From NCBI RefSeq assembly GCF_040096615.1, contig NZ_JBBMEJ010000002.1, positions 289,795 through 353,794 on the forward strand: a stretch of DNA of 64,000 nt, given 5' to 3'. The notes below the pieces were generated by a model, which was not told the DNA's origin, did not search any database, and saw only the letters and a program-made list of their open reading frames with translations. The position numbers were made by a program, and so were the translations under genes. Source of the stretch: Blautia_A aquisgranensis. Its GTDB lineage: Bacteria; Bacillota; Clostridia; Lachnospirales; Lachnospiraceae. Of this stretch, positions 44,061-52,645 are shown one piece after another. How positions within the stretch are numbered: position 1 is the first letter of the stretch; every line of letters begins with the position of its first letter.

Positions 44061-44549
44061 TCAAAGATTCAAAGGAACTCGCCCAAGCACTTCCTTTGTC
44101 AACACCCCTACAGCAATCCCGGCCACAACTCCTGCGATCAGCAGCGCCGGTGCGTAAACTATCAGGCTGGTGTTACTCACCACGATCATGGCCACGATCA
44201 GCTGGCCGATATTGTGCGTAACACCTCCGGCCACACTGATGCCGATCAGACTGAAATCAGAATGCTTTTTCAGAAGGTTCATTACAGTAAGGCTAAGTGC
44301 CGCACCAGCCAGACTGTATAGAATACTGAACAGATTTCCGAACATAAATCCGATCACCAGAATTCGCACAACGGAGACAAGTGCAGCTTCTTTCAGGGAA
44401 TACCGGTCCAGAATGAAAAGCACAGCCAGGTTGGCGAGTCCAAGTTTAATCCCTGGAATTCCTGCGAAAACAGGAACCAGGGATTCTACATATCCAAAGA
44501 TGATGGCTATAGCGGAAAATAATCCAAGATAAGCAGTTTTTCGTTTCAT
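44061..44549 (-). CDS. Gx transporter family protein (Hpre_diP_synt_I)
   Basis: 162 residues with five or six membrane helices. MKRKTAYLGLFSAIAIIFGY, IPGIKLGLANLAVLFIL and GGVTHNIGQLIVA are typical of the family once named heptaprenyl diphosphate synthase component I and now regarded as an ECF-S-like Gx transporter. The cargo is unknown. It follows the NusG-II gene by 4 bp. In Clostridia the pair often stands next to Rnf or FMN_bind genes, as here. Its association with flavin-type redox modules suggests a related substrate; this is inference. Confidence 0.85.
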   Translation of the reverse strand: MKRKTAYLGLFSAIAIIFGYVESLVPVFAGIPGIKLGLANLAVLFILDRYSLKEAALVSVVRILVIGFMFGNLFSILYSLAGAALSLTVMNLLKKHSDFSLIGISVAGGVTHNIGQLIVAMIVVSNTSLIVYAPALLIAGVVAGIAVGVLTKEVLGRVPLNL

Positions 44550-44553
44550 AATC

Positions 44554-44928
44554 TTATGTCACTGCGTCGATCTTCGGTGAATCTTCAGATTCAGAGGAAT
44601 CCGCAGTATCTTCTCCTTCTATTACAACTTTATTTGGCAGGCAGATGATAGAGCCTCCATGTTCATCGATTGCTTTCTGTTTCATACAGTAATGATCCGG
44701 ACATGTAGCTTCGATCATAGTGACCTTGCCGTCTTTGATCTCACAGACGTTGGTATCGCCTATGTGGATCACCTGATCCTTGTCAAGTGAGTAGGTTCCG
44801 AATTCTTTTCCATCCACAGTGATGCGGATCGTATTGTGGGAACGTTGCCCGGAAAGCCGGAAGCCAAGCCACATGACCCCGGCCAGAACCAGAAGCCCTG
44901 CAATAAAAAATATTTCTTTTTTCTTCAA
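44554..44928 (-). CDS. NusG domain II-containing membrane-anchored protein
   Basis: 124 residues from TTG 44928, chosen for GGAG (44937-44940) at the right distance. One N-terminal helix (KKEIFFIAGLLVLAGVMWLG), then a NusG_II domain outside the membrane: NTIRITVDGKEFGTYSL, VCEIKDGKVTMIEATCPDHYC and SIICLPNKVVI. The Cys/His group CPDHYC is typical. Function unknown; it is regularly coupled to the Gx transporter gene. An acidic, Ser-rich tail ends the protein. Confidence 0.83.
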   Translation of the reverse strand: MKKKEIFFIAGLLVLAGVMWLGFRLSGQRSHNTIRITVDGKEFGTYSLDKDQVIHIGDTNVCEIKDGKVTMIEATCPDHYCMKQKAIDEHGGSIICLPNKVVIEGEDTADSSESEDSPKIDAVT

Positions 44929-45010
44929 AATAAAATCTCCATTTTTTCTGTAAACGACACAATAAGGTTCATTTGAAAAATCAAAACAGAACCTGTGTGA
45001 TTCACGGAAA

Positions 45011-45039
45011 ATCATAACATACTCCAAATCAAAAGGCAA
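45011..45039 (-). promoter_or_regulatory. promoter of the NusG-II/Gx operon
   Basis: On the minus strand TTGCCT (45039-45034), 17-bp spacer, TATGAT (45016-45011). A motif GTTAATATTATCTAAC lies just upstream (45046-45061). Confidence 0.6.
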
Positions 45040-45045
45040 ATATAA

Positions 45046-45061
45046 GTTAATATTATCTAAC
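45046..45061. promoter_or_regulatory. operator-like motif, copy 1
   Basis: GTTAATATTATCTAAC, an imperfect dyad. It shares GTTA-N4-TATCTAAY with 45144-45159. Confidence 0.55.
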
Positions 45062-45102
45062 CGACGAGATGATAAAAAGTTAAAAACTACTAACAAAAAC
45101 TA

Positions 45103-45131
45103 TGGACAAGAAAAAAATCCGGTGCTATAAT
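45103..45131 (+). promoter_or_regulatory. promoter of the flavin electron-transfer operon
   Basis: TGGACA (45103-45108), 17-bp spacer, TATAAT (45126-45131). Confidence 0.75.
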
Positions 45132-45143
45132 ACCTACCTGTAA

Positions 45144-45159
45144 GTTAGAGATATCTAAT
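45144..45159. promoter_or_regulatory. operator-like motif, copy 2
   Basis: GTTAGAGATATCTAAT, starting 12 bp after the -10, where a bound repressor would block the start site. Core dyad TTAGA-GATA-TCTAA resembles sites of metal-dependent (DtxR-like) repressors only in a general way. Confidence 0.55.
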
Positions 45160-45205
45160 TTGTGATTATAAATTAACTCAAACTAAGATTAAGACGGGAA
45201 TTTAT

Positions 45206-45314
45206 GGCGACTCGACCAGATCAAGTAAGTCGCCGGTGGGGGTGTAAAGAGCAATAAGCAGTTATCAGATGTAGAGATATGTAGCGAAAGCGGGATTGCG
45301 AATATCTGATTAAC
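45206..45314 (+). ncRNA. structured 5' leader of the flavin operon, class unknown
   Basis: GGCGACT (45206-45212) pairs with AGTCGCC (45228-45234). GTTATCAGAT (45261-45270) pairs with ATCTGATTAAC (45304-45314) around a loop with GCGAAAGC. The leader is about 200 nt, long for this genome. It matches no riboswitch consensus I know, and no terminator follows before the ATG, so any control would be at translation. Confidence 0.45.
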
Positions 45315-45343
45315 GCCGAAATATAAAACAGGAGAGAAAAGAG

Positions 45344-45949
45344 ATGAAGAACCAGAATTTTTACATGCGTGTGATCTCACTTTTGCTGGTGATCATGGCT
45401 GTGCTTTTTTATAACAGCAGCATGAAAGCCCAGGCAAATGAAAAAGAGATCGCAGCTCTGACTGATAAAGTAGATACACTTCAGACACAGCAGAATGAGC
45501 TTCTCAGTGCATTGGAGACGAGCTATGCGAACCGTGTGCAGAACCAGAGTGCTGCGGCTGAGAGTAACAGCTCAGATGAAACTGCTACAGATGCATCCGG
45601 AAACAGCTCCTATAATACAGAAAACACTGACAGCTCCGCATCAGACAGCGGCACATCCGATGACAGTGCCGACAACGTATACAAGGACGGTACCTACACC
45701 GGTGAAGCACAGGGCTACGGCGGGACGATCCAGGTTGAGGTAACACTCTCCGGCGATGAGATCACATCCATCAATGTAGTCAGCGCACCTGGTGAGGACA
45801 GCGCTTATCTTTCTCAGGCGGAAAGCGTGATCGATTCTATCATCGGTGCCCAGAGTACAGATGTGGATACGGTTTCAGGAGCAACCTTCAGTTCAACAGG
45901 AATCCTGAATGCGGTTGATGAGGCACTTGGAAAGGCGGAGAACGAATGA
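45344..45949 (+). CDS. membrane-anchored FMN-binding domain protein
   Basis: 201 residues. N-terminal anchor (FYMRVISLLLVIMAVLFY), coiled coil (EKEIAALTDKVDTLQTQQNE), Ser/Asp-rich linker, and one FMN_bind domain (about 110-198: YKDGTYTGEAQGYGGTIQV). The flavinylation motif DTVSGAT is present; ApbE-type transferases attach FMN to its threonine, and an apbE gene lies two genes downstream. It probably carries electrons on the outer membrane face, in the manner of RnfG. Overlaps the next gene by 4 bp. Confidence 0.87.
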   Translation: MKNQNFYMRVISLLLVIMAVLFYNSSMKAQANEKEIAALTDKVDTLQTQQNELLSALETSYANRVQNQSAAAESNSSDETATDASGNSSYNTENTDSSASDSGTSDDSADNVYKDGTYTGEAQGYGGTIQVEVTLSGDEITSINVVSAPGEDSAYLSQAESVIDSIIGAQSTDVDTVSGATFSSTGILNAVDEALGKAENE

Positions 45950-46725
45950 AAAAAAGACAGCGGGAAGTAAGGCTGATACGTGCAGGAATACAGCTTGCAT
46001 TTTTCATTGCGGCACCATCGCTGTTTTCCACAGCCTTTGCGGGAATCAAATCAATCTTTCTTGCCATTGCAGGCGGACAGCCGGTGGAATGGAATTCTTT
46101 TCTGACTGTAACCGCAGTGCTTCTGGTCATCACCTGCTTTTTCGGAAGACATTTCTGTGGATATGCCTGTGCATTCGGATCCTTTGGAGACGCTGTTTAT
46201 GAGGGCTTTTCCTGGATCTGGACGAAATGCTTTCACAAAAAAAAGAAACCTGCGCTTTCTGAAAAAATGGTTCACAGACTTCAGAAAGTAAAATATATCG
46301 TACTGGCCCTGATCCTGCTTTCCTGCCTGACCGGTATGTATGGAAAGCTCACAGGAACCAGCCCGTGGGATGTTTTTTCCATGATAACAGCCGGACGGCT
46401 TCCGGACAGTAAATATCTGGTGGGAATTATCCTGCTAATCCTGATCATGGTGGGAATGTGTACACAGGAGCGTTTTTTCTGTCAGTTTCTCTGCCCTATG
46501 GGAGCGGTATTCGCTTTAATGCCGATCCTGCCGGGAGCGCTTTTTCAGAGAAACCGTGAAAAATGCCCACCGAAATGTGGCCTCTGCAAAAAAAGATGCC
46601 CTGCGCATCTGGATATTGACGGAGACACCGGCAGATCCGGCGAGTGTCTTTGCTGCCACGCCTGTGCAGCCACATGCCCGAGAAAAAACATTCATATCGG
46701 AACAACTGAGGAAAATAATCTATGA
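45946..46725 (+). CDS. NapH/YccM-like membrane ferredoxin
   Basis: 259 residues, four or five membrane helices. Two pairs of cysteine motifs at membrane borders (GRHFCGYACAFGSFGD and ERFFCQFLCPMGAVF) and a cytosolic double-cluster segment (CPPKCGLCKKRCPAHLD; CLCCHACAATCPRKN). NapH-type proteins move electrons across the membrane. Here it would pass cytosolic electrons to the flavoproteins encoded on both sides. Translationally coupled to both neighbours by 4-bp overlaps. Confidence 0.85.
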   Translation: MKKRQREVRLIRAGIQLAFFIAAPSLFSTAFAGIKSIFLAIAGGQPVEWNSFLTVTAVLLVITCFFGRHFCGYACAFGSFGDAVYEGFSWIWTKCFHKKKKPALSEKMVHRLQKVKYIVLALILLSCLTGMYGKLTGTSPWDVFSMITAGRLPDSKYLVGIILLILIMVGMCTQERFFCQFLCPMGAVFALMPILPGALFQRNREKCPPKCGLCKKRCPAHLDIDGDTGRSGECLCCHACAATCPRKNIHIGTTEENNL

Positions 46726-47765
46726 AAAAAGCTTTTTTTGCCACGGCTGTGTTAGTGGGAACAACGATGCTGTTTCCGGCAGGCTGTCTGGCAGCGGAAA
46801 AAGAGATACAGACATATAAAGATACAGATTTTGCCATGGATACTGTGGTAACAGAGACTCTTTATACCACAGGTGACGATATAAACAGTAAGCTGACATC
46901 TGTTCTGACGGATGTGGAGACAAATCTTCTGTCCTGGACGAATGAGAAATCCCAGATCTACAAGGTCAATGCAGAAAGCGGAAAGGATACGGAGATCTCC
47001 GATGAGCTCTCCGGCTATCTGGAGAGAATCCTTAAGATCGCAAAGGATTCAGACGGAGCTTTTGATCCGACGATCGGGAAGCTGATCCGCCTGTGGGACA
47101 TTGGAGGAGAAGACCAGAGAGTTCCGAAGAAAAGTGAAATCCAGGAGGTTCTGAAGAATTCCGGTTACGAAAAAGTTTCAGTGGATGGAAAAAATATCCG
47201 TATGGATGAGGGATGTTCGCTTGATCTTGGTGCAGCCGGAAAAGGTATCGGCTGTGATTCCATTCTGGAATATCTGAAAGGCCAGAAAGAAATTTCAGCA
47301 GCGCTTATGAATCTTGGGGGAAGCAGTGTCATGACTTATGGAAGCAAACCGGATGGTTCTTCCTGGAATGTGGCAGTGACAGATCCCCGTGCAGAGAATG
47401 AGGATGATTATCTGGGTGTGGTTGCCTTAAATGGCACAGAATTTCTTTCCACATCCGGAGATTACGAGAAATATTTTATCGAAGATGGTGTGAGATATCA
47501 TCACATTATGGATCCGTCTACCGGGTATCCGGCAAAAAGCGGAGTGACGGGAGTGACCGTTGTATGTGATACAGGTCTTGAGGCCGACGCACTTTCCACA
47601 GCTTGTTTTGTTCTTGGTGTGGAAAAAGGCTCCGAATTGTTGAAAAAGTACGGCGCCAACGGACTTTTTGTGGATGAAGACCATCATGTGTATCTGACTG
47701 AGGGGATGAAGGAGCGCTTCAGTCTTCTTGCAGATTCCTACAGCGTGGAGGATATTACAGAATAA
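46722..47765 (+). CDS. apbE: FAD:protein FMN transferase
   Basis: 347 residues, signal peptide (KKAFFATAVLVGTTMLF). ApbE signatures: FAMDTVVTETLYTTG, GAFDPTIGKLIRLWDIGG, LDLGAAGKGIGCDSI, NLGGSSVMTYGSKPDG, and the Mg-site HHIMDPSTGYPAKSGVTGVT with LEADALSTACFVLG. It transfers FMN from FAD to the Thr of target motifs, matching the DxxSGAT motifs in the genes at 45344 and 50566. It acts outside the membrane. LFPAGCLAAE contains a Cys that may be a weak lipobox. Confidence 0.92.
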   Translation: MKKAFFATAVLVGTTMLFPAGCLAAEKEIQTYKDTDFAMDTVVTETLYTTGDDINSKLTSVLTDVETNLLSWTNEKSQIYKVNAESGKDTEISDELSGYLERILKIAKDSDGAFDPTIGKLIRLWDIGGEDQRVPKKSEIQEVLKNSGYEKVSVDGKNIRMDEGCSLDLGAAGKGIGCDSILEYLKGQKEISAALMNLGGSSVMTYGSKPDGSSWNVAVTDPRAENEDDYLGVVALNGTEFLSTSGDYEKYFIEDGVRYHHIMDPSTGYPAKSGVTGVTVVCDTGLEADALSTACFVLGVEKGSELLKKYGANGLFVDEDHHVYLTEGMKERFSLLADSYSVEDITE

Positions 47766-47825
47766 CAACGATAGTAAGCCGGGAAGGTTTTCTATAAATA
47801 TTTCATATTTTAGGAGGAATAAGTA

Positions 47826-50498
47826 ATGCATAAGTGGAATCTACTGAAAAAAACAGTTCCATGCATCCTGAGTCTTGCAGTGGCAGCTACAACTTTTCCA
47901 ACAGCGGTAATGGCATCTGAGTTTGATGCGGCAGTTGTTTCTGAGGCAGATGAGCAGACGGGAGCTTCTGAGGAATTTGGTGCTGAAGAAGTTGTTGAGG
48001 ATACAACAGATGTAACAGAGGCTGCATCTGATGCAGAGGAAAATGCAGCAGAGGATATCCAGCAGGATGAAACGGCAGATGAGCTTGCGGTTGAAGAGAA
48101 CACAACAGAAGCAGAGTCTTTTTCTGAAAGTGCAGAAGATTTTGACGCAGGAGATGAGATTGCTGTATTTTCGGATTCCGATCAGCTGACAGGAGAATAC
48201 CAGTATGTGTATGCTGGACTTACCTGGGCACAGTACTGGGCTGCAGAGGGCGTTTATGCAGCAGGAGACACCAGCAGCAATGATGTGAAGGATTCGCATA
48301 ACGAGCTTGATAAAGGAGCTTTTGATACCGTAACCAGAGCAACAACGAATCATGGTCTTCACAGAGGAAGCTTCCAGACAGAGACAACGATCGTTGCAGA
48401 AGATGGAAGCAGATATCCGATCGCAGCATGGACAGATCAGACACACATCAAGCTGACAAATGGTGATGTTGTAGGCTTCAGCAGAGGAACCATTACAAAG
48501 ACAGACGGAACAACTGTTGATATGGAATATTATGAAGTATACGGTCTGAAATATGTTCCGGTTGCCGTAAAAACAGAAGATTATGCAGCATTTTGCCAGC
48601 AGTATAATGTGGTTACAAATGATGGTGTTCTGGAAGGTGGCTATGGTGAAGTACAGTTAAAGTCTTATCAGGAAACAGCGAATGTAACTGCGTCAACCAA
48701 TGGTCTGAAATATGCAGTAAAAAATGGAGATGGCTTTACATTTGAGGCAAGAAAAACAGGAACAGATTCCGGAATCAAGGATCAGATTCTGAAAACAGCA
48801 GAAAATGTAACACCAACAGTAAAAGAGGCAAGTGGAAGTTACGGAGAGTTTCTTCGTGTAGATATTAATGGCGATGGTTATGGAGATCTTGGAGCAAACA
48901 TGCAGGCTGTGCGTTGGGATTATTGTGGAGATGACGCTACAGGAACTAACGTATTGAGATCTTTTGGAACAAAGTTTGCCGCAGATAACTGGATGCATAA
49001 ATCCATGGGAATCCAGCTTGGACTTACAGATTCTATCCGTTGCCAGCTTCCGGAGGGAACTGACGGAACCGGATACTGGAGACTGACAGTGTATGCACTT
49101 GGTTATGCAGACTACAGTTTTGTAGTGCAGGCGACAGAGGCGAATATTGTGAAACCGGCAGAAGAACCGGCAGACACCACTGTTCTTACAAAAGAGGTAG
49201 AAGCCGCAAAAGCTCTCGTGAAAGATGATTATACAAAAGCATCCTGGGATGCAATGCAGATGGAACTTCAGGAAGCAGAAGAACTTCTTGCAAGAACAGA
49301 CGCAAAACAAGCAGAGGTTGATGAGGCTCTTGAGCATCTTCAGTCAGCAGAAAAAGATCTTGTCAAAGTAACCGTTTCTCTTGATAAAACAACAGCATCT
49401 GTATACACAGGCAAGACAGTTGCACTGAAAACAACAGCAAATGACAAAGACACAGCAGTGACATTTGTATCCGACAACACATCAGTAGCAACAGTAAGCA
49501 GTACAGGAGTTGTAACCGGAGTAAAAGCCGGAACAGCCACAATCACAGCAAGCTGCGGAAACGCAAAAGCAACCTGCACAGTAACTGTAAAGAACGGAAC
49601 AGTTAAACTTGATAAAACAGCAGCATCTGTATATGTTGGAAAAACAGTAACTGTAAAAGCAACAGCGACACCATCTGCAACTGTAAAATACACAAGCAGC
49701 AATACAGCAGTAGCAACAGTAAGCAGTACAGGAGTTGTAAAAGGCATAAAAGCCGGAACAGCAACAATTACAGCAACAGCCGGAAGTGCAAAAGCAACCT
49801 GTACAGTAACTGTAAAGAACGGAACAGTCAAACTTAATAGAACGACAGCAACTGTATATACCGGAAAAACAGTAACTGTAAAAGCAACAACTACTCCGGC
49901 AGCAACTGTAAAATATACAAGCAGCAATCCGAAAATTGCAACAGTAAGCAGCACAGGAGTTGTAAAAGGCGTGAAAGCCGGAACAGTTACAATCACAGCA
50001 ACCGCCGGAAATGTGAAAGCAACCTGCAAGGTAACTGTAAAAACATCTACCATTAAATTTGCAAAAGCTTCCGCAACGATCTATAAAGGAAAAACAGTAA
50101 CTGTAAAAGCAACAGCAACACCATCTGCAACTGTAAAATACACAAGCAGCAATCCAAAGGTAGCGACAGTCAACAGCAGTACAGGAGTTGTAAAAGGGGT
50201 AAAAGCCGGAACAGTTACGATCACAGCAACCGCCGGAAACCTGAAGACAACCTGCAAGGTAACTGTTAAGAATCCGACATTCAGCCTTGTGAAATATTCT
50301 GCGACCATCAAAGCAGGAAAAACGACAACAATCAGCTCCAAAGCAGCACCTGCAAATAAGGTTACATATGTAAGCAGCAATAAGAAGATTGCAACTGTAA
50401 CAAGTAAGGGTGTTGTCAAGGGAATCAAAAAAGGTAAGGCAACTATTACAGTTAAATGCAATGGAATTACAAAGAAATTTACAGTAACTGTTAAATAA
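47826..50498 (+). CDS. Tp47-like surface protein with FIVAR and five Big_2 domains
   Basis: 890 residues. Signal peptide, acidic linker (about 35-118), then a region (about 125-440) that resembles the Treponema 47-kDa protein: LTWAQYWAAEGVYAAGD, FDTVTRATTNHGLHRGSFQ, VYGLKYVPVAVKTEDY, VRWDYCGDDATGTNVLRSFG and TKFAADNW. A FIVAR helix pair follows (about 450-515), then five Big_2 Ig-like repeats (about 520-890; each with VTVKATATPSATVKYTSSN-like strands and GVVKGVKAGTVTITA). Tp47 is a metal-dependent penicillin-binding or beta-lactam-cleaving lipoprotein; whether that holds here is unknown. It shares the operon with apbE and FMN_bind genes. Confidence 0.8.
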   Translation: MHKWNLLKKTVPCILSLAVAATTFPTAVMASEFDAAVVSEADEQTGASEEFGAEEVVEDTTDVTEAASDAEENAAEDIQQDETADELAVEENTTEAESFSESAEDFDAGDEIAVFSDSDQLTGEYQYVYAGLTWAQYWAAEGVYAAGDTSSNDVKDSHNELDKGAFDTVTRATTNHGLHRGSFQTETTIVAEDGSRYPIAAWTDQTHIKLTNGDVVGFSRGTITKTDGTTVDMEYYEVYGLKYVPVAVKTEDYAAFCQQYNVVTNDGVLEGGYGEVQLKSYQETANVTASTNGLKYAVKNGDGFTFEARKTGTDSGIKDQILKTAENVTPTVKEASGSYGEFLRVDINGDGYGDLGANMQAVRWDYCGDDATGTNVLRSFGTKFAADNWMHKSMGIQLGLTDSIRCQLPEGTDGTGYWRLTVYALGYADYSFVVQATEANIVKPAEEPADTTVLTKEVEAAKALVKDDYTKASWDAMQMELQEAEELLARTDAKQAEVDEALEHLQSAEKDLVKVTVSLDKTTASVYTGKTVALKTTANDKDTAVTFVSDNTSVATVSSTGVVTGVKAGTATITASCGNAKATCTVTVKNGTVKLDKTAASVYVGKTVTVKATATPSATVKYTSSNTAVATVSSTGVVKGIKAGTATITATAGSAKATCTVTVKNGTVKLNRTTATVYTGKTVTVKATTTPAATVKYTSSNPKIATVSSTGVVKGVKAGTVTITATAGNVKATCKVTVKTSTIKFAKASATIYKGKTVTVKATATPSATVKYTSSNPKVATVNSSTGVVKGVKAGTVTITATAGNLKTTCKVTVKNPTFSLVKYSATIKAGKTTTISSKAAPANKVTYVSSNKKIATVTSKGVVKGIKKGKATITVKCNGITKKFTVTVK

Positions 50499-50565
50499 AG
50501 CAGTTTTTGTCAAAAAAAATTGTCTGGCAGCAGCCGCATATAAAAAAGAGGGAGGATAAGGACTC

Positions 50566-52545
50566 ATGGAAAAAGACATAAAAGAAGAAAAGCTATCCGG
50601 TAACAATGAGCCGAAGCTGCCCTGGCCGAAGCTGATTCCGGCAGCGGCTGTTATTGCGGCACTTGTATTCTCAGGTATCAAGGCCCAGGGTTCGGATGAA
50701 AATGCCCAGACGGTTCAGAAGACAGAATCAAATATAATGTCTGCCTCTGAACTGGAAAAATATCTGAGCTATGAAGAAACCGGAACAGACTCTGCTAAAA
50801 GTAAAAAATCAACTGCCAAAACTGCTTCAAAGAAAAGTACAAAGAAAACAGCAGCGAAAAAAAGCTCCGGTACCAGAACGGTATCGGAGTCTGCCGGAAA
50901 TAATGCCGGTGCAGCCGGACAGGGATCTACGCAGACGCCTGTAGCAAATGTTCCGGTTAATGGTTATAAGGACGGAACCTATGAAGGCTCCGGAACCGGT
51001 TTTGGTGGAACGATCCGTGTGCGGGTGACTGTAAGTGGAGGAAGGATTACGGCAATTGACATTCTGGATGCTTCCGGGGAAACTCCGTCTTATTTTGCGG
51101 CGGCGCAGGGGGTTATCAGCAAAATGATCGAGGGAAATACTCCAAATGTGGATGCAGTCAGCGGAGCAACGTATTCTTCCAATGGAATCATTCAGGCGGT
51201 TCAGAACGCATTATCCCAGGCAGCAGCAGATGGAAGCTCCGGTCAGGTTCCCCCTGCACCGGCAGCAATCTCAACGCCAACGCCAACGCAAACCCCTGCG
51301 AAGAAACCCAAGCCGACGACAAAGCAGGATCCGGACAGCTCTCCGAAATATCTGGACGGAACCTATGAAGCGTCTGCAAAAGGCTACAGCGGTGATGTAA
51401 AGGTAACAGTGGTTATTAAAAATGGAGTTATTCAATCTGTAGAACAGGAAAATACAGATACTCCGGAGTTTTTTGAAAAAGCATGGGAAGTGCTGAAGGA
51501 ACAGATTGAAGGAACAGATTCTGTAGAGGGCATTGATACAGTCAGTGGAGCAACCTATTCATCCAGGGGTATTCTGGAAGCTGTAAAAAAAGCTCTTGAG
51601 AAAGCGATAAATCCTGAATATGGCAAAGAAGTCACTCCGACACCGACAAAAAAGCCGATGCCAGAACCGACTTCCACGCCGAAGCCAACGTCAACACCAA
51701 TGCCAACACAAATCCCTACAAAGAAGCCGGTGCCAACAACAGAACCGGATCCGGACAGTCCCCCGAAATATCTGGACGGAACATACGAAGCTTCAGCAAA
51801 AGGTTTTAGTGGTGATGTAAAGGTAACAGTGGTTATCGAGAATGGAATTATTCAATCTGTAGAACAGGAAAATACGGATACCCCGGAGTTTTTTGAAAAA
51901 GCGTGGGAAGTGCTGAAAGAGCAGATTGAAGGAGCAGATTCTGTAGAGAATATTGATACAGTCAGCGGAGCAACCTACTCATCCAGCGGTATCCTGGAAG
52001 CTGTAAAAAAAGCTCTTGAAAAAGCGATAAATCCTGAGTATGGCAAAGAAGTCACTCCGACACCGACAAAAAAGCCTGAACCGAAACCAACGGCAACACC
52101 AAAGCCAACAACAATACCAGTTCCAACAGCAACTCCGGAACCGACAGCAACACCAGTTCCGACAGCAACGCCGGAACCAACAGAAGAGCCGGATAATCCG
52201 GACGTGACACCGGATCCGGAAGAACCAGACGTAACGCCGGAACCGACACAGGAGCCGGAACCAACACCGGCCGGAATGTACCGGGACGGAATTTACGAAG
52301 GCTCAGCGTTTGGATATGGCGGAAAGACAAGACTGACCATAACCATCAGCGGTGGACAGATTACGGAGATTTCACAGACAAATAACGATACACCGAATTT
52401 CTTTGAACCGGCGTGGGCAACGATTTATGCACAGATCATGGCAAATCAGTCCGCAGACGGTATTGATACTGTCAATGGAGCTACGTATTCTTCACAGGGA
52501 ATTATCGGAGCAGCCCAGAAAGCTCTGAGTCAGGCAAAGAACTGA
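50566..52545 (+). CDS. tetra-FMN_bind surface protein
   Basis: 659 residues. One membrane anchor (about 22-38), Lys/Ser/Thr-rich stalk, then four FMN_bind domains at about 134-220, 262-348, 402-488 and 572-657, joined by TP-rich linkers. Each has the flavinylation motif: DAVSGAT (196-202), DTVSGAT (324-330), DTVSGAT (464-470), DTVNGAT (634-640). Domains 2 and 3 with their linkers are nearly identical at a 140-residue period, so a recent 420-bp duplication is likely. It could hold four FMN groups and act as an electron wire or store through the wall. Last gene of the operon. Confidence 0.88.
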   Translation: MEKDIKEEKLSGNNEPKLPWPKLIPAAAVIAALVFSGIKAQGSDENAQTVQKTESNIMSASELEKYLSYEETGTDSAKSKKSTAKTASKKSTKKTAAKKSSGTRTVSESAGNNAGAAGQGSTQTPVANVPVNGYKDGTYEGSGTGFGGTIRVRVTVSGGRITAIDILDASGETPSYFAAAQGVISKMIEGNTPNVDAVSGATYSSNGIIQAVQNALSQAAADGSSGQVPPAPAAISTPTPTQTPAKKPKPTTKQDPDSSPKYLDGTYEASAKGYSGDVKVTVVIKNGVIQSVEQENTDTPEFFEKAWEVLKEQIEGTDSVEGIDTVSGATYSSRGILEAVKKALEKAINPEYGKEVTPTPTKKPMPEPTSTPKPTSTPMPTQIPTKKPVPTTEPDPDSPPKYLDGTYEASAKGFSGDVKVTVVIENGIIQSVEQENTDTPEFFEKAWEVLKEQIEGADSVENIDTVSGATYSSSGILEAVKKALEKAINPEYGKEVTPTPTKKPEPKPTATPKPTTIPVPTATPEPTATPVPTATPEPTEEPDNPDVTPDPEEPDVTPEPTQEPEPTPAGMYRDGIYEGSAFGYGGKTRLTITISGGQITEISQTNNDTPNFFEPAWATIYAQIMANQSADGIDTVNGATYSSQGIIGAAQKALSQAKN

Positions 52546-52581
52546 CCTATATAATAAGAAAAAAATTTTGATCTAAGCCAT

Positions 52582-52632
52582 AAAAAGGCCCCTGGACTAC
52601 TGAAGAAATATTTCAGAGTTCAGGGGCTTTTT
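52582..52632. terminator. bidirectional terminator between flavin operon and DUF4190-like gene
   Basis: GCCCCTGGACT (52588-52598) pairs with AGTTCAGGGGC (52617-52627), with AAAAA to the left and TTTTT to the right. Confidence 0.9.
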
Positions 52633-52645
52633 GCATGAAAAAGTT

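Noticed and set aside
49340..50053. 237-codon minus-strand ORF
   Set aside because: It is antisense to the Big_2 repeats, whose biased codons keep the opposite frame open.
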